64,000 nt of DNA from an uncultured Solirubrobacterales bacterium (lineage in GTDB: Bacteria; Actinomycetota; Thermoleophilia; Solirubrobacterales; JACPNS01): assembly GCA_937128795.1 (NCBI GenBank), contig CAKZMQ010000001.1, forward strand, positions 1 to 64,000, in the 5' to 3' direction. The translations under genes and the position numbers were made by a program. A model generated the notes under the pieces. That model had not been told where the DNA came from, did not search any database, and saw only the letters and a program-made list of their open reading frames with translations. This document shows positions 43,423 through 51,772 of the stretch, piece after piece. Every line of letters begins with the position of its first letter. Position 1 is the stretch's first letter.

Positions 43423-43431
43423 GGGTTCGAA
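43423..43431. repeat. Candidate right attachment core (GGGTTCGAA)
   Basis: An exact 9-bp copy, same orientation, of the T-loop sequence of tRNA-Ser(GGA) at 36192-36200. It lies in the gap between the last accessory gene and the chromosomal DUF4442 gene. The flanks differ, as expected for hybrid sites made by a serine integrase, but a chance match cannot be excluded. Confidence 0.4.
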
Positions 43432-43468
43432 AGCCATCCCAATAGGGCCGTTTGAACGTGCCGGATAA

Positions 43469-43957
43469 ATGCTGATGAACGCAAACGCTCTTCACCTCTG
43501 GAAACGGCTCGGCGGATCGGCGCTCGGGCGTCGGCTGTTTTCGCTCGGCGTCGGACTCAAGGCGCCGTACTTCCTGACGGTTCGGGCGCATGTTCGCGAG
43601 CTCGAGCCCGGCCGCAGCTTGGTCTGGGCAAAGAAGCGCTGGCGCGTGCACAACCACATCGGCACATTCCATGCGATCGCGATGTGCAACTTGGCCGAGC
43701 TCGCCATGGGCCTGGTCGCCGAGGCGACCGTGCCGCCTACCCACCGCTGGATCCCGATCGGCATCGAGGCGAAGTACCTGGCGCGCGCAGAGAGCTCGTT
43801 GACAGCGGAGGCCAAGCTCGATCCGATCCCGGACTTCGCCGCCGAGAAGTTCGACGTCGACGTGCAGGTCGAGATCCGCGACGATTCCGGCGAGCTGGTT
43901 TGCAGCGTGACAATTCCGATCAGGGTTTCGCCGCGCAAGGTTACTGGCGAGTTTTGA
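43469..43957 (+). CDS. DUF4442 hotdog-fold protein (thioesterase-like)
   Basis: A 162-residue protein with the DUF4442 pattern: KAPYFLTVRAHVRELEPGRSLVWAKKRWRVHNHIGTFHAIAMCNLAELAMGLVAEATVP. The N-H-x-G-T-F-H-A motif replaces the usual thioesterase catalytic loop of YiiD-like proteins. Family members are predicted to bind or hydrolyse acyl-CoA. It is the first chromosomal gene after the mobile element and is followed by a hairpin and an MmpL transporter. Confidence 0.85.
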   Translation: MLMNANALHLWKRLGGSALGRRLFSLGVGLKAPYFLTVRAHVRELEPGRSLVWAKKRWRVHNHIGTFHAIAMCNLAELAMGLVAEATVPPTHRWIPIGIEAKYLARAESSLTAEAKLDPIPDFAAEKFDVDVQVEIRDDSGELVCSVTIPIRVSPRKVTGEF

Positions 43958-43998
43958 CGCGCGACGCGCGTTTCGTCATACTCAAATTCCTGTAGCTA

Positions 43999-44038
43999 AG
44001 CCCGCACAGTGGCGATGGATTGCGGCCACCGGCGGGCT
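43999..44038 (+). terminator. Hairpin after the DUF4442 gene, overlapping the annotated MmpL start
   Basis: AGCCCGC (43999-44005) pairs with GCGGGCT (44032-44038), and inside it GTGGC pairs with GCCAC; TT follows the stem. It looks like a terminator, yet the TTG start of the longest MmpL frame (44020) lies in its loop region. Confidence 0.5.
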
Positions 44039-47000
44039 TTCTCGGCTGGCTGAAATCGGTGTACAAGAAGCGAAAGACGATCCTCGACGCGTCTGTGGAC
44101 GCGGCTACTCGCAATCCTCGGCGGGTGATCGCCGTCTGGGCGATTGCGATCGCGTTTTTCGGCATTGCTGGCCTGTGGGCCAAGCAGGTGCTGAAGGCCG
44201 AGGATCTTGTGATCGGCGGCACGCCTAGCGCCAAGGCGGTTGAGCAGGAACGCAAGAGCTTCGGCGAATCGTCGCCACTGGTGGTTCTGCTCGAAGGCCC
44301 GCCCAAGCAGCTCGATCGATACGGCCCGAAGGCGGTCAAGTCGCTGACGGCGATCGACGGCGTGAATGTCAGCGACCCATGGTCGAAGGGAGCTCCGGAT
44401 TTTCTGCGCGAGCAGCCGAGCCGGGCACTGCTACTCGTTGTCGTCGACCAAGGGCTTTTCGAAACGGGCAAGGATGTACTGCCCGAGATCGACGCGCGGC
44501 TTGAATCGACACTGCCGAGCACGATCGAGGCGAGAGTTGCAGGCGAGGCGCGATTCTCGACGGAGCTGGTGAATCTCGTTTTCAGCGGCGCACTGAAGGC
44601 CGAGCTGATTGCACTCCCCTTTCTACTGCTGATTCTGCTGTTCATCTTCCGTGCGCCGATCGCCGCCGCGCTTCCGTTGGTGCAGGGCGTTGCGGTGATC
44701 GCGCTGACTACCGGATTCGTAACGCTGCTCGGTCGCATTTTCCCGGTCAACGTGCTCGCGCAGGCCAGCGGATCGATCATTGGCCTCGCCCTGGGAGTCG
44801 ACTATTCACTGCTGCTCCTGGCGCGCTTTCGAGACGAGCTTCGAGCAGGCAAATCGGTCGACGAGGCGGTGGCCGCATCGATGGCCACAGCCGGGCGAAC
44901 TGTCGCATTCGCGGGGGGAATACTGGCGTTGGCCGGCCTGTTGGTGATCGCGGTCACCGTCGGTTGGGCGTCGATGGCCACCGGCTCGATCGGCGTGATC
45001 GCGGCGGCCACGTTCTCGGTGTTGGCTGCCTTCACGTTGCTTCCCGCCTGTCTCGCTGCTTTGGGCGAGAACGTCAACCGCTGGCCGATCGGCGAGATTC
45101 GATCGCATTCGAGCCTCGCGCCGGCTGTGCACCGCTTGATCCGTAGACCGGCCGTCGCGTCGATCGCGACGTTGATCCCGTTGCTGCTGCTGTGCGCAGC
45201 GGCTTTCTCGCTTCAGACCGGTGGTCCCGACCCGAAGGTCTTCGGCGAGGACAACGACATGCGCATCGACATCGAGGCGGTCGCGAGCACCTACGGAGGT
45301 GGCGTGATGGCGCCCTACCAAGTGCTGATCGAATCCAAGAACGGTCCGATCACCTCGCCGAAGGACATCCGTGCTTTGGAGGATTTCCAGCAACAACTCG
45401 CCGGCGATCCAGAGGTCAAGTACGTACTCGGACCGGGAATCTCGCGAGTGCGCAACGTTTCCGAATCGGCCGAGAAGGGAACGTCGGAGGTTGCCGATTT
45501 CAACTACGGCCTGGCTGCTGCGTCGACCGCCGCGAGCAAGGTCAGGCGCGGGATCGGTGAAGGATCGTCAGGCGCAGAACGTCTGGCCGCCGCGAACGAC
45601 GCCGCGCTGGCTGGAGCGCGCCAGCTGCAGGCCGGGTTTGCTGCTGCAGCTTCGGGCGCGAGCTCACTCGATCAAGGCCTCGCCCAGTCGGCGAACGGAT
45701 CGAAGAAGCTCGACGCCGCTCTGGCGAAACTCAGTCGCGGGGCAAGCCAATTGCGGTCGGCGACCAACGAAGGCCGCAGCCGCGCAAGATCGATCCTGTC
45801 GGGCTCTGAGTTTCTACAGAAGGAGCTAGCCCAAGCCAACGGCACCTTGGCCGCGGCCGGCCAGCCCTCGAACCAGGCGATGTCGAGCCTCACGTCGGCG
45901 AAGAACTCGCTCGACTCGCTTCCGCCTGCAGTTCAGGGCGAGCCAGCTATTCAGAGCGCTCTGTCTGCGATCGCGGACGCGCAGAACGGCGTCAGTGCAT
46001 CGAGTGCCAACTCAACCGGAACAGTGCTCTCGAAGTATCGATCGATCGCGGTTGCTCTCGACTCGGGCGTGCAGCAAGCGAGGACGGCGTCGAGCGACCT
46101 TGCCCGATTGAGCTCCGCCGTTGGCCAGCTTGACGGTGGGTTGCGTGAGGTGGCGCGGCAGACCGGTGGCCTCAGCTCGGGCCTTTCGCAACTGGCAGGT
46201 GGCAGCACCCAACTTCGCCAAGGTTTGGGACCGCTCCAGAGCGGGGCGTCCTCGCTCGCAAGCGGCCTGGGCGCACTCGGCTCGGGCAGCAGCTCGCTGA
46301 AGGACGGTCTCGCGGCCGGAGTACAGGGATCGCGCAAGCTGGAGCGCGGAATCGGTCGGCTCGAAGGCGCGGTGAACGAGGCCACCGGCGGCGCCGACGG
46401 CGCCGAACTGGATTTGAAGGAGGTCGGCAAGTCCGCCTATCTGACGATGGCTCTGCTGAGCGCGGCTCCGCCAGTGGAGAAGCGCAACCTGCAGTTCGTT
46501 CTCAACGAAGAGCGCGGCGGCGGCGCGTCGCGAATTTATCTCTTCACCGACAGCTACCCGACCGCCAAGTCGATCGGGCCATTTGCCGACCGGCTCGCCG
46601 CCAGCACTACGGCGTTGAGCGAGAAGCTCGATGCCGAGGTCTCCGTCGGCGGCCAGGGTCAGACGTTCCACGACTACGACGTGTTCACCAAATCCCGGAT
46701 CTGGCCGCTGATCGCTGCTCTCGCGCTGATGAGCTTCTTGTTCTTGCTGCTGATCTTCAGGTCGGTGCTTCTCGCGGCCAAGGCCGTGGTGCTCAACCTG
46801 ATCACCGTGGGCGCGGCGATGGGAGTCGTGCGATTGGTTTTCGGAGGCGTCGACCCAATCTTCGGCGGGCCAGGCTGGATGGAGGCGACATCGTTCTTCG
46901 TCGTGTTCTCGACCACGTTCGCGCTGTCGATGGACTACGAAATCTTCATGATCAACCGGATGCGCGAGGCCTATGTGCAAACCGGATCCAACGAAGCCGC

Positions 47001-47262
47001 GATCAGCGAAGGGATCGCCAAGACAGCGAGCGTCGTGAGCGGTTCGGCCGCCGTGATGATCGTGCTGTTCACTGCGATGGCGTTTGCGTCGGAACTCGTC
47101 AGCAATGCACAGATGGGCCTCGGCCTGGCAGTCGCCATTCTGATCGACGCAACGATCATTCGGCTGATCCTGCTGCCCGCTTCGATGCGCCTCTTCGGCG
47201 ACGCCAATTGGTGGTTGCCCGAATGGCTCGATCGGCGAATGCCGAACGTCGCAATCCATTGA
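44020..47262 (+). CDS. Large MMPL family transporter with coiled-coil extracytoplasmic insert
   Basis: Up to 1080 residues. The RND layout has two six-TM halves with proton-relay pairs in GLALGVDYSLLLLARFRDEL (about 262) and FALSMDYEIFMINRMREAY (about 975). The second extracellular region holds an extra 280-residue helical stretch (about 500-780) full of heptad-like A/G/S/L repeats (for example GLSQLAGGSTQLRQGLGPL), like the YhgE/Pip coiled coils. MMPL proteins export lipids or surface amphiphiles; the long helical insert may span the wall. TTG 44020 lies within a hairpin; GTG 44059 is an alternative start. A strong bidirectional hairpin follows. Confidence 0.88.
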   Translation: MRPPAGFLGWLKSVYKKRKTILDASVDAATRNPRRVIAVWAIAIAFFGIAGLWAKQVLKAEDLVIGGTPSAKAVEQERKSFGESSPLVVLLEGPPKQLDRYGPKAVKSLTAIDGVNVSDPWSKGAPDFLREQPSRALLLVVVDQGLFETGKDVLPEIDARLESTLPSTIEARVAGEARFSTELVNLVFSGALKAELIALPFLLLILLFIFRAPIAAALPLVQGVAVIALTTGFVTLLGRIFPVNVLAQASGSIIGLALGVDYSLLLLARFRDELRAGKSVDEAVAASMATAGRTVAFAGGILALAGLLVIAVTVGWASMATGSIGVIAAATFSVLAAFTLLPACLAALGENVNRWPIGEIRSHSSLAPAVHRLIRRPAVASIATLIPLLLLCAAAFSLQTGGPDPKVFGEDNDMRIDIEAVASTYGGGVMAPYQVLIESKNGPITSPKDIRALEDFQQQLAGDPEVKYVLGPGISRVRNVSESAEKGTSEVADFNYGLAAASTAASKVRRGIGEGSSGAERLAAANDAALAGARQLQAGFAAAASGASSLDQGLAQSANGSKKLDAALAKLSRGASQLRSATNEGRSRARSILSGSEFLQKELAQANGTLAAAGQPSNQAMSSLTSAKNSLDSLPPAVQGEPAIQSALSAIADAQNGVSASSANSTGTVLSKYRSIAVALDSGVQQARTASSDLARLSSAVGQLDGGLREVARQTGGLSSGLSQLAGGSTQLRQGLGPLQSGASSLASGLGALGSGSSSLKDGLAAGVQGSRKLERGIGRLEGAVNEATGGADGAELDLKEVGKSAYLTMALLSAAPPVEKRNLQFVLNEERGGGASRIYLFTDSYPTAKSIGPFADRLAASTTALSEKLDAEVSVGGQGQTFHDYDVFTKSRIWPLIAALALMSFLFLLLIFRSVLLAAKAVVLNLITVGAAMGVVRLVFGGVDPIFGGPGWMEATSFFVVFSTTFALSMDYEIFMINRMREAYVQTGSNEAAISEGIAKTASVVSGSAAVMIVLFTAMAFASELVSNAQMGLGLAVAILIDATIIRLILLPASMRLFGDANWWLPEWLDRRMPNVAIH

Positions 47263-47293
47263 GCGGCCGCCCCAAGAGGTGCCGCGAAGAGAT

Positions 47294-47333
47294 TCGAGGC
47301 CGGTCCGCACCACCAGACACGGACCGGCCTCGA
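47294..47333. terminator. Bidirectional terminator-like hairpin between convergent genes
   Basis: TCGAGGCCGGTCCG (47294-47307) pairs perfectly with CGGACCGGCCTCGA (47320-47333), loop of 12. It lies between the MmpL stop (47262) and the HtaA-like stop (47398). T-runs are weak on both sides (TCGTTCCTT on the plus strand). Confidence 0.65.
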
Positions 47334-47397
47334 TCGTTCCTTACCCGGTCTTCGCGAATTTGAATCGCGTCGACCGGGGTTTTACCGATTCGCCCAG

Positions 47398-47958
47398 TTA
47401 TCGCTTCAGGTTCACGGTGGCTGTGCCGAGTACGAGTCCCTCGGTGAACGCGGATACACCGAATGCACCGTTGAGAGCCCCGGCGGCGTCAGCCGTCAAA
47501 GACGCCTTCACGGGACCTACCGAGACCGAACGCCAGCCGAAGCGGATCCGCGCCTTGCGCAGGTCGAGCTTGAGGATTGCTACGCGAGCACCGCCGACGG
47601 TGGCGATCAAGCGCGGATTCTTGCCGAGCCGAATCGTGTAGTCGGTCAACGCAACTGTCGTAGCCCCGGCCGACAGCGCGAGGCCTCCCGAGTGCTTGAT
47701 GTCAAGCGCCAGCGGGAAGAGACTGCCGCCAAAACCGGTCACCGGGAAGGCGACGCCGGACGGCCCAGCAGTTGCCGGTGCCACAGGAGCTACCGACACG
47801 CCGAGCGATGTCAGCGCTTCGGCCGTTCCCGGATCCAGCTTGAGCGTCGTGTTGCTTTTTCCGCCAGCGCTGGCGCCTGGCGCGAATGCGAACATTGCAA
47901 CGATCGCAGCGACCATCACTGCCAGACCGAGTCGCGAACTTTTCTTCTTGCCGAGCAT
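47398..47958 (-). CDS. Secreted HtaA-like domain protein
   Basis: A 186-residue protein with a signal peptide (SRLGLAVMVAAIVAMFAFAPGASAG) and one domain containing LDPGTAEALTSLGVSVAPVAPA, IKHSGGLALSAGATTVALTDYTI, GGARVAILKLDLRKA and LNGAFGVSAFTEGLVLGTATV. This order resembles the HtaA-type repeats of actinobacterial surface haem-binding or wall proteins. ATG follows GGAGGTAATTGAA. It is divergent from a sigma/anti-sigma pair and may be one of its targets. No wall-sorting motif, so probably free or associated by other means. Confidence 0.75.
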   Translation of the reverse strand: MLGKKKSSRLGLAVMVAAIVAMFAFAPGASAGGKSNTTLKLDPGTAEALTSLGVSVAPVAPATAGPSGVAFPVTGFGGSLFPLALDIKHSGGLALSAGATTVALTDYTIRLGKNPRLIATVGGARVAILKLDLRKARIRFGWRSVSVGPVKASLTADAAGALNGAFGVSAFTEGLVLGTATVNLKR

Positions 47959-48115
47959 TTCAATTACCTCCAGATAGATTCAAAGGCTGATCGCCTTCTG
48001 CGACTGACGTTCGAGGCGAGTTCCGGAAGCGGTTGTAAAAACTCTGTGTATGGTCGCTGCCTTAGGGTGAACACCAATCGGGCCAGAACACTCCCATATT
48101 GATCTGCATCCACCA

Positions 48116-48694
48116 GTGACACCGATTCAACAAACAGAGCCGCGACGTATCGACCCGCAACTGCTCGCTTCACTTCAACGGGGCGATGAAGACGCGGTCG
48201 AAAAGCTCTACGCCGAGTTCGGCGGAACCGTGTTCGGCTACCTCGTGAAGACTCTTGGTGACCGCGGGGCCGCCGAGGACGTCCAGCAGCAGGTGTTTCT
48301 AGAAGTCTGGAAACGCGGCGCCAGTTACGACCCGCAGCGGGCCGGTCTGCTCACCTGGATCATGCAGATTGCGCGCAGCCGCGCGATCGATCAACTACGA
48401 AAGCGCATCCCGGACCCGGTCGACATCGACGAACAAACCCCAACCGATTCGACCACTGCCGACGAATTCACCAGTGAGATGCACGACAAGTGGCACATCG
48501 CGCACCTGCTGAAGCAACTCCCATCCGAGGAATCTGACCTTTTGCGGGCGCGTTTCTATGAAGGAAAGTCCCAGTCCGAGATCGCCGACGAGACCGGAGT
48601 CGCCCTGGGAACCGTCAAAATGCGCATGGTTTCTGGTTTGCGCAGGCTTCGCGAGTTGATCGATTCCGAGCCGACGCACGAATCAACAGCATGA
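48116..48694 (+). CDS. ECF-type RNA polymerase sigma factor
   Basis: A 192-residue sigma factor. Region 2: EKLYAEFGGTVFGYLVKTLGDRGAAEDVQQQVFLEVWKRGASYDPQRAGLLTWIMQIARSRAIDQLRKR (about 30-100). Region 4: SDLLRARFYEGKSQSEIADETGVALGTVKMRMVSGLRRLRELI. The GTG start at 48116 has only a weak ribosome site. It is followed 49 bp later by an RskA-like gene and is divergent from the HtaA-like secreted protein. Similar to, but distinct from, the sigma gene at 28702. Confidence 0.9.
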   Translation: MTPIQQTEPRRIDPQLLASLQRGDEDAVEKLYAEFGGTVFGYLVKTLGDRGAAEDVQQQVFLEVWKRGASYDPQRAGLLTWIMQIARSRAIDQLRKRIPDPVDIDEQTPTDSTTADEFTSEMHDKWHIAHLLKQLPSEESDLLRARFYEGKSQSEIADETGVALGTVKMRMVSGLRRLRELIDSEPTHESTA

Positions 48695-48743
48695 ATAACC
48701 AACGCAACGACCAGATTTTCGCGACCAATCCTCAAACACGACG

Positions 48744-49496
48744 ATGAGCGACCGACAAGAACAAATCAGCGACTACCTGCTCGGTGAACTCGATGCGACA
48801 GCTCGGGCGGACTTCGAGCGCGCGATGTCGGCCGACGCCTCGCTCGCAGCTGAGGTGCGTGAGCTCTCAGATCTGGTAACCACACTCGACTCACTCCCTG
48901 ACGAGGTCTGGCTGCCCGAGACGCCGCCGCCATTTTCGTTGGCCGCCGCGCGGCAGCTCGATGCCAGCGACGAAACGCGTCCGAATACCGACCGTACGCA
49001 GCAGCCGAAGAAGCAGGGCCGCCTACAAAAGTGGTTCGCCGACAGCTTCGCCGTCAAGCCAGCCGTGGCGTTTGCCGCCGTCGCGCTGTTTTTCGTGGCG
49101 GGCGTCGGAGTCGGCACGCTGACCGGTGGCAGCGACGACTCTTCGTCGCCGCTCACGGCAACGATTCAACAGGCGCAGCTCTCCCCCGTCGGTGTTGATG
49201 ACGCAGCCGCCACCGGCGTCGCGGACGTCAAGAAGGACGGCAGCGTGATCCGTCTGAAGGTCAGCGGGCTGAACCCGACCGACGACGACAAGTTTTACGA
49301 GGCTTGGCTGATGGACGAGAACAACGGTCTGGTCGCGATCGGAACCTTCCGCGTCGAAGAGAACGGTGAAGCGACGCTTGACCTACCGGTGCCGGTCGGG
49401 ACCGATGCGTTCCCGATCGTCGACATCTCACTTCAGGAAGTCAACGGCAAACCGGAACACTCAGGAGTTTCGGTGCTGCGCGGAACGCTCAACTGA
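48744..49496 (+). CDS. Membrane anti-sigma factor, RskA-like
   Basis: A 250-residue protein. Short cytoplasmic anti-sigma domain (QISDYLLGELDATARADFERAM), a Pro/charged linker, one TM helix (AVAFAAVALFFVAGVGVGTLTG, about 108-129) and an RskA-type outer domain ending in SVIRLKVSGLNPTDDDKFYEAWLMDENNGLVAIGTFRV. It contains no Cys, so zinc-redox release is ruled out. Pairs with the sigma factor just upstream. Confidence 0.85.
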   Translation: MSDRQEQISDYLLGELDATARADFERAMSADASLAAEVRELSDLVTTLDSLPDEVWLPETPPPFSLAAARQLDASDETRPNTDRTQQPKKQGRLQKWFADSFAVKPAVAFAAVALFFVAGVGVGTLTGGSDDSSSPLTATIQQAQLSPVGVDDAAATGVADVKKDGSVIRLKVSGLNPTDDDKFYEAWLMDENNGLVAIGTFRVEENGEATLDLPVPVGTDAFPIVDISLQEVNGKPEHSGVSVLRGTLN

Positions 49497-49520
49497 CGCG
49501 CGCAACGATCGAGCCGCCTG

Positions 49521-50177
49521 TCAGCCGGAATTGACAGCGAAGTTGAACGGCCCTGCGTCGAATCCGCCGCGCGCGAACATCACCGACAGCCAGAGCGGCA
49601 TGATCATCTCAGGTCCTGCCGCCGTTTCGATCCCGCCGAGGTCGTTGATTTGCTCGTCGCGCCATCCGAAACCACGAAGCAGTCCGACGACTGCGCCCTT
49701 CGCCGCCGAGTCGTCACCGCTCACGAAAACGACGTGGTCGCCCTCTACGAGCGACGGATCGACCATCACGTTGCAGTTCATCGTGTTCAGCGACTTCACG
49801 ACCTTGCTGTCGGGAAAGGTCTTTTGGATCTGCACCCCGAGGCAGTTGTCGACGCTTGCCAGCGACACGGGCGGTCCTGTCGGCCGTAATTCGAGCAAGT
49901 TTGCGACGTCGAGCAGGGTCTTGCCCGCAAGGTCGCTCGGTTCGCAGCTGGCGATCGCGTCGATCGAGTGGATGCCGCCTGTCGCATTGATCAGTAGCTC
50001 GCCGAAGGCAGCAGCATCGGCAAACGAGCCGGTTTCGATGCCGTCGAGTTCGCCGAGCTTCGCCAGACTCTCCGACGCTTTCGACCGGGCTCCAACCATC
50101 ACCCCGTGGTCGAGCTCGACAAGGCGCCGTGCCAACGCACGACCAACCATTCCGGTGCCGAGAATTCCGATCTTCAT
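49521..50177 (-). CDS. NADPH-dependent F420 reductase-like (NADP oxidoreductase, coenzyme F420-dependent) protein
   Basis: A 218-residue Rossmann protein. MKIGILGTGMVGRALARRLVELDHGVMVGARS binds the dinucleotide, with the Arg typical of NADP(H) specificity. The segment LLDVANLLE... VKSLNTMNCNVMVDPSLVEGDHVVFVSGDDSAAKGAVVGLLRGFGW matches the family of F420H2:NADP oxidoreductase-like and metalloreductase-like proteins. Start at ATG 50177 (a second ATG at 50186 is possible). Convergent with the anti-sigma gene. Whether it uses F420 is not visible. Confidence 0.8.
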   Translation of the reverse strand: MKIGILGTGMVGRALARRLVELDHGVMVGARSKASESLAKLGELDGIETGSFADAAAFGELLINATGGIHSIDAIASCEPSDLAGKTLLDVANLLELRPTGPPVSLASVDNCLGVQIQKTFPDSKVVKSLNTMNCNVMVDPSLVEGDHVVFVSGDDSAAKGAVVGLLRGFGWRDEQINDLGGIETAAGPEMIMPLWLSVMFARGGFDAGPFNFAVNSG

Positions 50178-50270
50178 CCCGTCCAAACTAGCGCTTGTAT
50201 GTCCGCGACGCAGACCTCACTCACACGCGGTATCGTGCCGCAACGCCTACCGAGGAGTAATGTCATTGCT

Positions 50271-51665
50271 ATGCGACGACTTGGGGGAAGTGACGTGACC
50301 GCCGCATCGAACGAAGAACTGCCAAGAGTCTGCGTGATCGGCGCGGGATCCTCGGGGATCGCGGCATCCAAGCAGCTGCTTGAACACGGATTTCCGTTCG
50401 ACACATACGAGAAAGCGAGCGAGGTAGGGGGTCTTTGGAACTTCGGCCACGACGCCGGGCACAACGCCGCCTATCGCTCGCTGCACATAAACACGTCGAA
50501 GCAGATCATGGAGTTTTCGGACTTTCCGATGCCCGAGAGCTATCCCGATTATCCCGGCCACGAGGAGATAGCTGAATACTTTGCCGATTACATCGATCAC
50601 TTCGGCTTCGCCGAAAAGGTCAAACTCAGAACTGCCGTCGAACACGCGAGCCGCCGAGACGACGGGATCTGGGAGATCATTCTTGACGACGGCACCAAGC
50701 ATGAGTACGACGCCTTGATCGTCGCAAATGGTCACCACTGGAACCCGAGGTGGCCAGAACCGGCGTTTCCCGGTAATTTCGACGGCGTCGAGATGCACGC
50801 GCACGACTATGTCGACCAGACGGATTTTATCGACAAGACCGTGGTCGTACTCGGCATGGGCAACAGCGCGATGGACATTGCTGTCGAGACCAGCTCCGTT
50901 GCGAAAAATGTGTATCTCGCCGCGCGCAGTGGCGTGCACGTGATCCCGAAGTACGCATTCGGAAAGCCCTTCGACCATCTTGAGCCACCGATCACCCTGC
51001 CCTGGCCGATCAAGAAAAAGATCTTCGAGACGACGATTCGCCTGACCGTCGGCAAGGTCGAAGACTACGGCCTGCCGAAACCGGCGCAAGGCGTGGGCGA
51101 GGCGCACCCGACAGTCTCCAGCGACATCTTCGCCAAGGTCGGGCACGGAATGGTCAAGGTGAAGCCGAACATCAAGGCCTTCAGTGGCAAGGCGGTCGAG
51201 TTCGTCGACGGCAGCAGCGTCGAGGCCGACGCGGTGATCTATTGCACCGGCTACAAGGTCACCTTTCCTTTCTTTGACGAGGAGTTCATCTCGGCACCCG
51301 ACAATGACCTTCCGCTTTACCGGCGCGTGTTCAAACCGGGAATCGACAATCTCTTCTTTGTCGGCCTGTTGCAGCCACTCGGTGCAATCATGCCGCTGTC
51401 GGAAGTCCAGTCGCAATGGATCTGCGCTTACCTCGAGGGCCGGGCACCGCTGCCGCCCGAGGCCGAGATGCGCAGCCAGATGCAGCGCGAGCGCGAGAAG
51501 ATGTTCAGGCGCTACACAAGATCGAAACGCCACACGATGCAGGTGGACTTTCGTGAGTATCGGCAGGCGGTCCGCAAGGAGATCTCGGCGGGTGCCAAGC
51601 GATCTGCGGCTGCAGGACGAGCTTTGCCGGTGCCTCCACGCGCGGCCCTCGCGCAGACCGCGTAG
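50271..51665 (+). CDS. Flavin-containing monooxygenase
   Basis: About 464 residues. FAD motif VCVIGAGSSGIAASKQLL, GGLWNFGHDAG, the FMO fingerprint F-x-G-x3-H-x3-Y in FDGVEMHAHDYV, NADPH motif VLGMGNSAMDIAVE and YCTGYKVTFPFF (the A-T-G-Y equivalent) are visible. The Tyr at the end of the fingerprint separates it from the Baeyer-Villiger protein at 26936. The start may be ATG 50271 or GTG 50295, which has GGGGGAAG upstream. Oxidises soft nucleophiles (N, S) or other small molecules. Confidence 0.88.
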   Translation: MRRLGGSDVTAASNEELPRVCVIGAGSSGIAASKQLLEHGFPFDTYEKASEVGGLWNFGHDAGHNAAYRSLHINTSKQIMEFSDFPMPESYPDYPGHEEIAEYFADYIDHFGFAEKVKLRTAVEHASRRDDGIWEIILDDGTKHEYDALIVANGHHWNPRWPEPAFPGNFDGVEMHAHDYVDQTDFIDKTVVVLGMGNSAMDIAVETSSVAKNVYLAARSGVHVIPKYAFGKPFDHLEPPITLPWPIKKKIFETTIRLTVGKVEDYGLPKPAQGVGEAHPTVSSDIFAKVGHGMVKVKPNIKAFSGKAVEFVDGSSVEADAVIYCTGYKVTFPFFDEEFISAPDNDLPLYRRVFKPGIDNLFFVGLLQPLGAIMPLSEVQSQWICAYLEGRAPLPPEAEMRSQMQREREKMFRRYTRSKRHTMQVDFREYRQAVRKEISAGAKRSAAAGRALPVPPRAALAQTA

Positions 51666-51772
51666 GGATACGTCGATAAACACTGCACGTAGCCGGATTC
51701 TCGTTCGGCAGATACGGTGGTAGCGGATACCGCGCACGCTGATCCGCAGCAACGCGGGGTCCGGGACTGGCA

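Larger units (their letters stand above)
36192..43431. mobile_element. Putative integrated element of a large serine recombinase beside tRNA-Ser(GGA), about 7.2 kb
   Basis: The recombinase gene sits at the left end, its frame crossing into the tRNA. Genes from 37985 to 43346 are unlike their neighbours: several have no recognised family, AT content looks higher, and gaps are long. GGGTTCGAA occurs in the tRNA T loop (36192-36200) and again in the same orientation at 43423-43431, just before ordinary chromosomal genes resume. I use these as provisional ends. The repeat is only 9 bp and the right copy is not followed by a tRNA 3' end, so the exact boundaries are uncertain; the real left end could lie just past the tRNA. 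Confidence 0.6.

Noticed and set aside
46012..47313. 433-residue minus-strand open frame opposite the MmpL transporter
   Set aside because: Antisense shadow with no recognisable domain; MmpL TM pattern is clear.
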